Origin: Pleionea sp. CnH1-48
Lineage (GTDB): Bacteria; Pseudomonadota; Gammaproteobacteria; Enterobacterales; Kangiellaceae
Assembly: GCF_024124665.1 (NCBI RefSeq)
Contig: NZ_JAMXSB010000015.1
Span: forward strand, 1 to 64,000
Reading direction: 5' to 3'
Length of the DNA: 64,000 nucleotides
This document shows, in pieces, positions 54,935 through 63,402 of the stretch. Within the stretch, counting starts at the first letter, position 1; the number at the start of each line of letters is the position of its first letter. A program made the translations under genes and the position numbers. The notes beneath the pieces are model-generated. The model saw only the letters and a list, made by a program, of their open reading frames with translations, did no database searches and was not told the DNA's origin.

Positions 54935-55657
54935 TTACCAATTGTCGGGCACAAACAGGTAGCCTTTGCCTCTTACCGTGATGATCTTTTGTGGAAGAGA
55001 AGGATTGTCGCCTAGCTTCTTGCGCAGGCTAGCGATTTTGTTGTCGATAGTACGGTCCTGTCCGTCGTAGTCTATCCCTCTTGTTTTTTTGACCAGTTCT
55101 TCTCGCGACAATACTTGCTCTGCGTGCTCAGCCAATAATAACAGCAGATCAAACTCGCCGGGGGTTAGATCAATACGCTGCTCATTGAGATAGCAATGCT
55201 TGAGCAATATATCCAGGCGGAGGGCATTAAAAGACAGTTCCTTTAAAGGACGTTGTTTGCCATCGGGAGTGTTTGAAGAGGTTCTGCGCAGTAACATTCT
55301 TACTCTGGCAAGTAGTACTCGGGGCTGGATAGGTTTGACAACAAAGTCGTCGGCGCCTATTTCAAGTGCTGCTACTTGATCTATATCATCGTCACTTGCG
55401 GTCAAAAATAGGATTTTCCCTGTAAACTGCGAACGAATTTCGCGGCAGATAGTTAGTCCATCTTTGCCTGGAAGCATGAGATCAAGAATAACAAGAGCTG
55501 GTTGTTGTTGCTGAATAAGGCTGGCTGCAAGGGCGCCATTGGCTTCCAGAGTGACCGTGAAGCCCTGGGATGAAAAGTATTGTTCAAGTAACTGACCCAA
55601 TTTAGGGTCGTCTTCAACTAAAATAATATGGTGAACTGTGTTCTCGGATTCGCTCAT
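54935..55657 (-). CDS. OmpR-family response regulator (RstA-like)
   Basis: A 240-residue regulator. Receiver domain (about 10-125): VEDD at 14-17, Asp59 in ILDLMLPGKDG, Thr in FLTASDD, Lys in VVKPIQP. The winged-helix domain (about 135-235) contains LTPGEFDLLLLLAEHAEQVLSREEL and RTIDNKIASLRKKLGD, the RstA/CpxR-like pattern. Its partner kinase is the next gene. Both are separate from the 22.6-24.5 kb system, with which they share layout but little sequence. Confidence 0.95.
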   Translation of the reverse strand: MSESENTVHHIILVEDDPKLGQLLEQYFSSQGFTVTLEANGALAASLIQQQQPALVILDLMLPGKDGLTICREIRSQFTGKILFLTASDDDIDQVAALEIGADDFVVKPIQPRVLLARVRMLLRRTSSNTPDGKQRPLKELSFNALRLDILLKHCYLNEQRIDLTPGEFDLLLLLAEHAEQVLSREELVKKTRGIDYDGQDRTIDNKIASLRKKLGDNPSLPQKIITVRGKGYLFVPDNW

Positions 55658-55732
55658 GAACTACTCTTATTCTTCAAAAAATACGAAGGCATATTGCTTG
55701 ATCACTTAGAGTTGTGTTGTTAACCATAAATA

Positions 55733-56008
55733 TTAGGCAATTTTGATACGAACGACATTCATAATTTCGATCTCAAAACCAGCGACAGTCTCTTTATCTG
55801 GATAGTAGGTAAGGTTGACTCGTTGCCCTTCGAGGTTTTTGTACTTTTTTTTCCGCTTGTATTTAAAGGGTGGTTCATAACCGTCAATCATTAGAGTGTT
55901 AATAAACCATTCTCCGTCTTCTCTTTGTACATGAGAGGTGACTTTTTTCATATCGGACTGAATAAGGCCTGTGTGTTTCTTGAGCAGCTTATCAACGGGA
56001 TGGGTCAT
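55733..56008 (-). CDS. Small conserved protein of unknown function
   Basis: A 91-residue soluble basic protein starting MTHPVDKLLKKHTG. The centre is strand-rich (WFINTLMIDGYEPPFKYKRKKKYKN, then RVNLTYYPDKETVAGFEIEIMNVVRIKIA) and looks like a small beta-barrel. It closely resembles short hypothetical proteins common in gammaproteobacteria. It is 75 bases upstream of the response regulator on the same strand and may be co-transcribed with the two-component genes, but no functional link is known. Confidence 0.75.
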   Translation of the reverse strand: MTHPVDKLLKKHTGLIQSDMKKVTSHVQREDGEWFINTLMIDGYEPPFKYKRKKKYKNLEGQRVNLTYYPDKETVAGFEIEIMNVVRIKIA

Positions 56009-56240
56009 GATGTAGAACCTGTGCTTGTCTTGTTTCGTAAGGGTGATTTACGAAAATATCGGTTACTGGTAGAAAGGATTGTTTTAGATTAAGGTTATCT
56101 CAAAAGCTTTTCAATCTTGAGTAGTGACTCTCTCTCACTAATAATATTCTTCCTTTGAGATGAAATGGAAGGCATATTATTAACAAGCTCGAGAATAATT
56201 GGCACAAGTTATTGATATTTGTGCTATTTTTTGTGTAACC

Positions 56241-58985
56241 ATGAAAGTCGAGCAACGAGTTTTGAGCCAACGAGCATTCACAAGTTTTTTCTATGCATCT
56301 TTATTGGGCATTATAGGAATAGGATTAAACTACCTTTCTGTACCCATACTTCCGCCAATTGAACTGATTTCTTCCCCTATTGTGTTAATGATCTCTGTAC
56401 GAGCCTTGGGGCTTCGTTATGGACTCGTTACTTTGATTATTACCATGGGACATTTTTGTTGGTTATACGAGAGCTTGTATAATCCGATCATTTATACGTT
56501 GGAGTGTCTGTTTTTCTATTGGGGGTGCCGCAAAGGCTGGCAGCCTATTTTGGTCGATGCACTTTATTGGTTGATTCTTGGTATTCCGCTGGTCTGGTTT
56601 ATTTTGACTTATATAGAGCCCACCGATAGCTCGGCCTTTTTTAGTATCCTTTTGAAGCAACCTGTTAATGGTTTTATTTATATCTTGATTGCCGACCTAA
56701 TTTTATGGTTTCCGGCAATTCAAAAGTACTCCGTTGAACGTATTCGAAAAGGAGCACAACGCTCTCTCACCACCTTTTACTCTGAAGCCTTAACCTTGTT
56801 ATTGTTTGTACCTTTGATGATTGTCTCTTTGATTACGCAATCTCAAATACAAAGCTCACAGTTAAAAGATATTCGTACCCTTCTGGTCTATGAAACAGAG
56901 CAAAGCTCCGAGAAAATAGAAAGTTTTTTAAATGAATATCGTAAGGCGATAGAGAATTTCGCCATGATCCTTTCTAACTCTGAGTTCTCAACTCAGCAAC
57001 AACAACTCCATCTTTTGAATCTACATCAGCACTATGGTGGGTTTATCACCATGCTGATGGCTGATAGAGATGGTGAGCTCATATTGTCTAGTCCATCTGA
57101 GTTGGCTAAAAATGGCCTATCCGTTGCTGACCGCGAATATTTTACTCATGCCAGAGATAAGCATCAGCCGTTTTTATCCGACGCTTTCCGAGGCAAGGGT
57201 TTTGGCACCGATCCTATTGTTGCCATTAGTGCACCCTTCTATGACGGTGAAAAGCAGTTCAATGGTATTGTCGAAGGTTCATTAAATCTCTATGCATTTG
57301 ACCTCTTTCGGAATGAGTATGCGTCGAAACGCAATGTGAGCTTGCTCGTTATTGGAAAAAACAACCGAGTAATATTTAGTTCAAAGGATTTAAAGTTAGA
57401 GTATCTAACCCCGGTTACGGTCGAAATTCAAAGTGATGAATTGTTTGGAGCAACGGCCTTAATTAATCGCTCCAATCTGTCTTACTCATTCGATGTGCGT
57501 AATTTAGACAATGGCTGGAAAGTCTACTCCTTGCATAATACCAATTTGTTCTGGAGCCGAATAAGAGAAACTTTCGTTTCTGTTTCTTTGGTCATTATCA
57601 TTGCTTTTTTCCCTGTTGTTGGTCTGGCATTTGCACTGTCGAGACTTTCCATTCGCCCTATTAAAGGACTTATTCAGCAATTTAAAGATATTAGCTTGAC
57701 CCATCATCATCGTTCTTTAAATAAAGACTCCTCTTTATTTATAGAAATTGAATTATTGTATGAGCAGTTCAGGCAGGCAAAAGAAGAGTTGAGAGAAGCT
57801 CATCATCACGAGCAGATGCTGTTGGAACAAAAACTGAATGCAGAAAAAGAGACCGTGGCTAAGAGTGAATTTTTATCTCGAGTGAGCCATGAGTTTCGAA
57901 CGCCGTTAAACTCAATCTTAGGTAATGTTCAGCTGATTCTTATGGAAAAAATGGATCAACAGTTGTCAAAGAAGTTGTTTGATATAGAGTTCGCTGGCAA
58001 GCATTTATTGGCTTTGGTTGATGATTTGTTAGAGTTGACAAAGTTCGACGTAGGTGAATATGCGGTTAACTTTAAACCTGTTGAGCTTAATCTAGTTATT
58101 GAGCATGTGTTTGATATGCTGCAACAGATGGCACAAGAGCATTCTATATCCTTATCGAAGGATATTAATTTAACCGAAGGATACTTTGTAGAAGTTGATG
58201 AACTACGGATTAAGCAAATTCTGATTAATATTGTGAGCAATGGGATTAAATACAACTCTAAGAATGGCACTGTCGAAATAACTAGCTTAATGGATGGCGA
58301 ACATTTGATCGTTGCTATTAAAGATAATGGTATGGGAATCTCCGAGGAGCACCATCAGCAAGTTTTTCAGCCATTTCAACGTTTAGGACAAGAAAACAGC
58401 GATATTCAAGGAAGTGGCGTTGGTTTAGCACTCGCGTATAACTTAATTCAGAGAATGAATGGTGATATATGGTTTGAGTCAAAAACTGGACAAGGCACTA
58501 CCTTTTATATTCAACTGAATGTATTGACACCAACCAGCGATATGCTGATAGAGTCAGATAAAGTTGAGCACAGTCTCATTGAACACAAACAGTTGGATAT
58601 TCGAAATAAAAGCATTCTGTATATTGAAGATAACCGATTGAACTATTTGATCCTGGAATCTTGGTTAAATAAATTTCCATCTGTGTCGGTATATAATGCT
58701 AAAAATGGTTCGGAAGCTTTAGTTTGGTTAGGAAAAAATCAGCCGGATATTATCTTTTCTGATTTGGGCCTGCCTGATATTAGTGGTCTTGAAGTGGCAA
58801 AAAAAATCAGGCAGCTTGATCTCTTTAAGAAAACGCCACTGATTGCATTGACGGCTGAGGTAACGGATAAAGTACGTGAAGATTGTATTGAAGTGGGTTT
58901 TGATTCTTTCTTAACAAAACCAGTAGAATTTACTCTTGTCGAAAAAACCTTGATAGATTTGGGCTTTTTCGACAAGAGAGAATGA
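56241..58985 (+). CDS. Hybrid sensor histidine kinase/response regulator
   Basis: About 914 residues from ATG 56241 (a TTG at 56199 is possible; neither has a clear ribosome site). Order: an N-terminal integral membrane sensor with about seven segments (about 10-165, MASE1-like layout); another membrane helix (about 185-205); a periplasmic Cache-type domain (about 210-450; MADRDGELILSS, AISAPFYDG); a membrane helix; a coiled linker; HisKA with His in RVSHEFRTPLNSILG (about 549); HATPase (IVSNGIKYNS, GSGVGLALA); and a C-terminal receiver with Asp about 839 in IIFSDLGLPDISG. No HPt domain is present, so the phosphorelay must continue through another protein. Confidence 0.93.
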   Translation: MKVEQRVLSQRAFTSFFYASLLGIIGIGLNYLSVPILPPIELISSPIVLMISVRALGLRYGLVTLIITMGHFCWLYESLYNPIIYTLECLFFYWGCRKGWQPILVDALYWLILGIPLVWFILTYIEPTDSSAFFSILLKQPVNGFIYILIADLILWFPAIQKYSVERIRKGAQRSLTTFYSEALTLLLFVPLMIVSLITQSQIQSSQLKDIRTLLVYETEQSSEKIESFLNEYRKAIENFAMILSNSEFSTQQQQLHLLNLHQHYGGFITMLMADRDGELILSSPSELAKNGLSVADREYFTHARDKHQPFLSDAFRGKGFGTDPIVAISAPFYDGEKQFNGIVEGSLNLYAFDLFRNEYASKRNVSLLVIGKNNRVIFSSKDLKLEYLTPVTVEIQSDELFGATALINRSNLSYSFDVRNLDNGWKVYSLHNTNLFWSRIRETFVSVSLVIIIAFFPVVGLAFALSRLSIRPIKGLIQQFKDISLTHHHRSLNKDSSLFIEIELLYEQFRQAKEELREAHHHEQMLLEQKLNAEKETVAKSEFLSRVSHEFRTPLNSILGNVQLILMEKMDQQLSKKLFDIEFAGKHLLALVDDLLELTKFDVGEYAVNFKPVELNLVIEHVFDMLQQMAQEHSISLSKDINLTEGYFVEVDELRIKQILINIVSNGIKYNSKNGTVEITSLMDGEHLIVAIKDNGMGISEEHHQQVFQPFQRLGQENSDIQGSGVGLALAYNLIQRMNGDIWFESKTGQGTTFYIQLNVLTPTSDMLIESDKVEHSLIEHKQLDIRNKSILYIEDNRLNYLILESWLNKFPSVSVYNAKNGSEALVWLGKNQPDIIFSDLGLPDISGLEVAKKIRQLDLFKKTPLIALTAEVTDKVREDCIEVGFDSFLTKPVEFTLVEKTLIDLGFFDKRE

Positions 58986-59027
58986 AGCTTGGTGATTGAG
59001 CCGAAGCGACGCTAGGGAAGAGGCTCC

Positions 59028-60623
59028 TTATGCCTCTTCGATGCCTTGACTACGCAAATATTCATCATAGGTACCATGGAAGTCGACAATGCCGTCTTCT
59101 TTTATCTCGATGATACGGGTAGCAAGTGATGAAACAAACTGGCGATCATGACTGACAAAGAGCAATGTGCCGTCGTAGTTTTCTAACGCTAAGTTAATGG
59201 ACTCAATGGATTCCATATCCATGTGGTTGGTTGGCTCATCCAAAAGCAAGATGTTTGGCTTTTGTAGCATAAGTTTACCAATCAGCATGCGGCCTTGTTC
59301 ACCACCAGAGATGACTTTAACCGATTTCTTTATGTCGTTTTGTGAGAAAAGCAAGCGACCTAAAGTTCCACGAATCACTTGCTCATCATCGCCTTCTTGA
59401 CCCCACTGCTGCATCCAGTCAAAGAGATTCATATCTTCTTCGAAGTCCGCCGCATGATCTTGTGCGTAGTAGCCGATGTTGGCGTTCTCTGACCACTTTA
59501 TTTCGCCAGACTTAGGCTGCATCACTTCTGCCAGTGTATTTAACAGGGTGGACTTTCCGATGCCGTTTTGTCCAATGATGGCGACTTTTTCTCCGACTTC
59601 GACTTTCATCGTTAGATCTTTAAATAGCAACTCCTCAAAGCCTTGAGATACTTTTTCCAGCTCTAATGCCAGTCGATACAGTTTCTTTTCTTGAGTAAAG
59701 CGAATGAATGGATTTTGTCGGCTTGATGCTTTGACTTCTTCCAGCTTTATTTTATCAATTTGCTTGGCGCGAGAGGTTGCTTGACGAGCTTTTGAAGCGT
59801 TAGCAGAGAAGCGACTAACGAAAGCTTGAAGCTCTGCAATTTGAGCTTTCTTCTTTGCATTGTCAGATAGCATTCTTTCTCGAGCCTGTGTTGCGGCAAA
59901 CATGTATTCGTCGTAGTTACCTGGGAACAATCTAAGTTCGCCATAGTCAAGATCGGCCATGTGAGTGCAAATGCTGTTTAAAAAGTGACGATCGTGAGAA
60001 ATAATGATCATGGTGCTTTGGCGTTCACTAAGCACACCTTCTAACCAACGAATCGTATTAATATCCAGGTGGTTCGTTGGTTCGTCTAATAACAGGATGT
60101 CTGGATCGGCAAAAAGCACCTGTGCCAACAATACTCGAAGCTTCCAGCCTGGAGCAACTTCGCTCATTGGGCCATAGTGTTGCTCGATAGGAATGCCCAC
60201 TCCCAAAAGTAGTTCGCCAGCACGAGCTTCGGCAGAATAACCGTCCATCTCGGCAAATTTAACTTCGAGATCGGCAACTTTCATACCGTCTTCTTCGCTC
60301 ATTTCTGCCAACGAGTAGATGCGGTCTCGCTCTTCTTTGATTTCCCAAAGCTCGCTGTGGCCCATGATTACCGTATCGATAACGGTATGGCTTTCGTAGG
60401 CAAACTGATCCTGATTAAGCTTGGCTACACGAAGCTCTGGATCGACATTGATGTTTCCTGATGAAGCTTCTAACTCTTTGCTCAGGATTTTCATAAACGT
60501 TGATTTGCCACAACCGTTTGCGCCAATGAGGCCGTATCGATTACCGCCGCCAAATTTAACTGAGATGTTTTCGAATAAGGGTTTTTCCCCAAATTGCATT
60601 GTGATGTTTGCTGTAGAAATCAA
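59028..60623 (-). CDS. ybiT: ABC-F family ATPase YbiT
   Basis: A 531-residue cytoplasmic ABC-F protein with two ATPase domains (Walker [10 protein letters not shown] near residue 34, GQNGIGKST near residue 355; LDEPTNHLD and LDEPTNHMD). A linker of the YbiT type ([24 protein letters not shown]) lies between them. ABC-F proteins bind the ribosomal E site and modulate translation or antibiotic resistance; YbiT is a housekeeping member. The first 60 residues are nearly identical in pattern to E. coli YbiT. The start is TTG (60623), with GGAAC upstream; no nearer ATG fits the family. Confidence 0.95.
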   Translation of the reverse strand: MISTANITMQFGEKPLFENISVKFGGGNRYGLIGANGCGKSTFMKILSKELEASSGNINVDPELRVAKLNQDQFAYESHTVIDTVIMGHSELWEIKEERDRIYSLAEMSEEDGMKVADLEVKFAEMDGYSAEARAGELLLGVGIPIEQHYGPMSEVAPGWKLRVLLAQVLFADPDILLLDEPTNHLDINTIRWLEGVLSERQSTMIIISHDRHFLNSICTHMADLDYGELRLFPGNYDEYMFAATQARERMLSDNAKKKAQIAELQAFVSRFSANASKARQATSRAKQIDKIKLEEVKASSRQNPFIRFTQEKKLYRLALELEKVSQGFEELLFKDLTMKVEVGEKVAIIGQNGIGKSTLLNTLAEVMQPKSGEIKWSENANIGYYAQDHAADFEEDMNLFDWMQQWGQEGDDEQVIRGTLGRLLFSQNDIKKSVKVISGGEQGRMLIGKLMLQKPNILLLDEPTNHMDMESIESINLALENYDGTLLFVSHDRQFVSSLATRIIEIKEDGIVDFHGTYDEYLRSQGIEEA

Positions 60624-60756
60624 GGTTTTGTTCCAGAACTGAGTTAAGCAAGAAATCAGGCGCGCAGAGTACCGTTTGCTGACTTCTTAAGCAACTCTAT
60701 TTACGAGAAATTAGTGAATAAACACCCTTCAACTTCGGAAGGATGAAGCAAAGCTC

Positions 60757-61680
60757 TTATCTTTGCTTCCCTCCATGTTGGCGCTGAATTTGAGCTGATT
60801 GAAGTAATTTATCAGATAAAGCTTTTATCTCATTGATTTGATGCAACTTTGCGAGCCACTTGCGAGGAATATTCGACATCCCATAATAAGCTCCTGCCAG
60901 TTGACCGCAAATGGCTGCGGTTGTATCGGCATCATCGCCAAGATTCGCTGCGGCTAGCACGGCATCAGCGAAGTTAGTCGTGGTGGCAAAACACCACAGA
61001 GCGGCTTCGAGAGAATGAATGACGTAACCACTCCCGGTTATCTGATGTTCACTCTTACTTTGGTAGCCACAGTTGACCAAGTTTGACACGGATTCTGACT
61101 CAGCCTCATAACCCGATTGTTGTAGCAGAGACTGTTTGTCGCACTCGTGTAAGGCTCGAAACAGCAAAGTACCAAAGAAACGGCTGGCATCGATGCATTC
61201 TAATGTTCCGTGAGTTGTTCGTGAGCTTTCACCGCTAAAGTGCAGGGTGTCTTTGTAGGAGTCGCCATAAAACATAGGAATGGGAGCCAGCCTCATTAAG
61301 CAACCGTTGCCTGCAGTATCTGGCGAAACAGGGCCAGAAAATGGATCGCCTGTCTCTTGGTAAGCCATCAGTGATTGCTGTACCGTCATACCAATATCAA
61401 AACACTCGTTTGTGCTGCTCATGTAACCATACTGCCACCAGTTGCAGTAGCGATTCATTTGATCGCAAGCGTCGAAACCGTTTTTGTGCAACAGAGAATG
61501 GGCCAGACACAGAGCCATGGAAGTGTCGTCAGTCCATTGGCCAGGAGCGAGTGCAAAGGGGCCTCCACCGATCATATCGGTCAGTGGAGTAAAGCTGCCT
61601 CTCGGTTTAAACTCTAGTGTTGTCCCCAGTGCATCACCGACGGCGAGGCCAACCAGGCATCCTCGGTAGTTATCTTTCAT
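60757..61680 (-). CDS. ADP-ribosylglycohydrolase (ARH/DraG family)
   Basis: A 307-residue binuclear-magnesium hydrolase that removes ADP-ribose from proteins or small molecules. Metal and substrate motifs are complete: GLAVGDALGTTLEF (about 11-24), WTDDTSMAL with Thr50, Asp51 and Asp52, and LGDDADTTAAICGQLAG with Asp249, Asp250 and Asp252. It is the last gene of a five-gene minus-strand operon. AAGGAG stands eight bases before its ATG, and it overlaps the PARG-like gene by 11 bases. Known DraG enzymes act on arginine-ADP-ribose; ARH3-type enzymes act on serine. No dinitrogenase reductase context is present, so a general de-ADP-ribosylation role is more likely. Confidence 0.94.
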   Translation of the reverse strand: MKDNYRGCLVGLAVGDALGTTLEFKPRGSFTPLTDMIGGGPFALAPGQWTDDTSMALCLAHSLLHKNGFDACDQMNRYCNWWQYGYMSSTNECFDIGMTVQQSLMAYQETGDPFSGPVSPDTAGNGCLMRLAPIPMFYGDSYKDTLHFSGESSRTTHGTLECIDASRFFGTLLFRALHECDKQSLLQQSGYEAESESVSNLVNCGYQSKSEHQITGSGYVIHSLEAALWCFATTTNFADAVLAAANLGDDADTTAAICGQLAGAYYGMSNIPRKWLAKLHQINEIKALSDKLLQSAQIQRQHGGKQR

Positions 61681-62539
61681 AGGCTTGCTCCTTGCTTTCT
61701 TGGGTTAGAGGAGAGAGCTGGTTGGTAAAAGCCAGAAAGGTTTTTTGCTGATTTGAATTATCGAGTACGGCGAAGTCGATAGTCTCGAAGACTCCATGAA
61801 ACTGACCAGACTCTTGCAGAGCATCCGCATAGAGTTGACTGATAAAAGCCGGATCATTGCGGAATACACCACATCCCCAGGCACCTAATATCAGGTGTTG
61901 ATAATCCTGGGCTTTAGCTAACGCTAAGACATAATGTAATCGCTGCTTCATTACCGATGCTGTCTGTGATTTTTCATGCTCTTTCAATGCACCAAAGTTA
62001 ACAGCTGGTGCCGTGATAAATGACACTTTGTAAGGTGCAGCTAATAGCTGATCATCATCATCACGGAACACCACAACATCCGGCGAATAAATCATGTTGT
62101 GGGTATAAAGACAACTCCCACAACGTCGATTGATTTCATAGTGCGTCATATCTTTGGTTAACGAAGCATACAAGGAACTGGCGCGAGCCAGGCTTTCTTC
62201 TTGAGCCTGACTACCACCCAAAAATCCACCTCCCGGATTTTTGGCCGATGCAAAGTTGAGACAAAGCACTTTATTCCCATTTTGCTGTGCTTCGAATGCT
62301 GCTGCCAGAGTGGTTCGATTACTGACACTGAGCTTTGTACTATGTTTCGAAGTACTTTGCTTAGCATTGGTTTGTGCTAAGAGCTCTAACGCATCTGGGG
62401 TATAGTATTGTGTGTGAGCTGTGCTGTGTTCAATCTCTTCCTGAATGTTCACTCTGTTATTTTGTTCATCGTCATAATACCCTTGGCTAATAATTTCCAG
62501 AGTTCGTTCTGCCGTCATGGCTCTATTTTTTCGATTCAT
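61670..62539 (-). CDS. Microbial-type poly(ADP-ribose) glycohydrolase (TIGR02452 family)
   Basis: A 289-residue protein with a macro-domain-like catalytic core. The PARG signature is clear: NPGGGFLGG (GGG at 103-105) followed by the catalytic QEE at 113-115. GAWGCGVFRNDP, the second ADP-ribose-contact loop, lies near residue 235. The N-terminal 80 residues form the helical accessory region of the bacterial PARG class. These enzymes cut glycosidic ribose-ribose bonds of poly(ADP-ribose) or terminal ADP-ribose, although most bacteria lack known PARPs. AAGGAAAATTA precedes the ATG. It sits between the macro-domain gene (29-base gap) and the ARH gene (overlap). Confidence 0.92.
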   Translation of the reverse strand: MNRKNRAMTAERTLEIISQGYYDDEQNNRVNIQEEIEHSTAHTQYYTPDALELLAQTNAKQSTSKHSTKLSVSNRTTLAAAFEAQQNGNKVLCLNFASAKNPGGGFLGGSQAQEESLARASSLYASLTKDMTHYEINRRCGSCLYTHNMIYSPDVVVFRDDDDQLLAAPYKVSFITAPAVNFGALKEHEKSQTASVMKQRLHYVLALAKAQDYQHLILGAWGCGVFRNDPAFISQLYADALQESGQFHGVFETIDFAVLDNSNQQKTFLAFTNQLSPLTQESKEQAYER

Positions 62540-62568
62540 TAATTTTCCTTAAATAAATATTCTTTGCT

Positions 62569-63024
62569 TTATTTCTCAAAAATAACCAGTGTATGATCTT
62601 CGTCCAGTAATTCTTGATCGATAATGTTTTTAATAATATTCCAGTCACCCCCTGCTAATCCTGCACCAATGAGTGGGTAAGCGATTCTCTTGCCAGAAAA
62701 ATTGCATTTAATCTTTTTCATTACTGACCGTATTGCTTCATAGTCGACTTTCAAACCTTTTCCGCGCCAATGAAACTGAGTGTAAGCATTGACTATAGTA
62801 AGCGGATGGTTTTCTGATGTGACTTGGCAGTAAGAATAGCTACCTAATTTACTGCGATCCGATGCAGGCGTTTTCAAGTCTGCTTCATAAGCTTGAGGAA
62901 AGACTTCTTTGATCGTTTTCGCTATTCCGGCACCCATGGCACATTGGCAGTTGCAACCATGAATGATGACATCAAAGTGACCTTCTTTTGCGAGAGCTAT
63001 TAAATCACCATGTATTTCTTTCAT
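62569..63024 (-). CDS. Macro domain protein
   Basis: A 151-residue stand-alone macro domain. ADP-ribose-binding elements are visible: IHGDLIALA at the start, the catalytic-type loop HGCNCQCAMGAGIAKTI (Asn25, Gly31, Gly33) and the diphosphate-binding loop PLIGAGLAGGDW (about 117-128). This loop layout is typical of Poa1/ALC1-like ADP-ribose-1''-phosphate phosphatases and thymidine- or glutamate-ADP-ribosyl hydrolases. AAAGGA lies nine bases upstream. Within the operon it is the third gene; all three hydrolase genes are in the same orientation. Confidence 0.93.
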   Translation of the reverse strand: MKEIHGDLIALAKEGHFDVIIHGCNCQCAMGAGIAKTIKEVFPQAYEADLKTPASDRSKLGSYSYCQVTSENHPLTIVNAYTQFHWRGKGLKVDYEAIRSVMKKIKCNFSGKRIAYPLIGAGLAGGDWNIIKNIIDQELLDEDHTLVIFEK

Positions 63025-63073
63025 TGATTATTTTCCTTTTGTTATGGCTCATCCTTGAGCATTGAACGGTCCT

Positions 63074-63370
63074 TTACTGGCTAGTAGTTTCTGCTGACAA
63101 AGTTTCGCATTGCCAACCCCAGCCTCGTTGTTTTTCGATAAAAGCGGCGGCTTTTTCTTCACAGTAACCTAGTTGTGCTTCAGCTTTCCACAACACTTGC
63201 ATTCCGCTGGCTTTGGTATATTGAACTTCACAAGGAGTTTCTTCTCCCTGCGGATAAACGATTTCTATTTTTCTTTGCGCATCACCCTGAGTGCATACCG
63301 TCACCTGATTCTCGATGGCAAACAGGCTGAGAGATGTCATGGCGGCGATGGCTATTATTGTATTTTTCAT
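63074..63370 (-). CDS. Small exported four-cysteine protein
   Basis: A 98-residue protein with a signal peptide (MKNTIIAIAAMTSLSLFA). The mature part has four cysteines (TVCTQG, ETPCEVQY, LGYCEEK, GWQCE), implying two disulfides, and the pattern CEVQYTKASGMQVLWKAEAQ. Close analogues are common as lone periplasmic proteins in marine gammaproteobacteria, without assigned function. Here it lies inside an operon of cytoplasmic ADP-ribose enzymes, with gaps of 32 and 49 bases to its neighbours, an unexpected location for an exported protein. Whether it has a functional link or is a passenger cannot be decided. Confidence 0.78.
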   Translation of the reverse strand: MKNTIIAIAAMTSLSLFAIENQVTVCTQGDAQRKIEIVYPQGEETPCEVQYTKASGMQVLWKAEAQLGYCEEKAAAFIEKQRGWGWQCETLSAETTSQ

Positions 63371-63402
63371 ATTGTTGTACCTTTTGCATAATTAGGTTGG
63401 GT

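Noticed and set aside
62569-63024. DarG antitoxin of a DarTG system
   Set aside because: The macro domain is stand-alone and short, with no DarT toxin gene adjacent.
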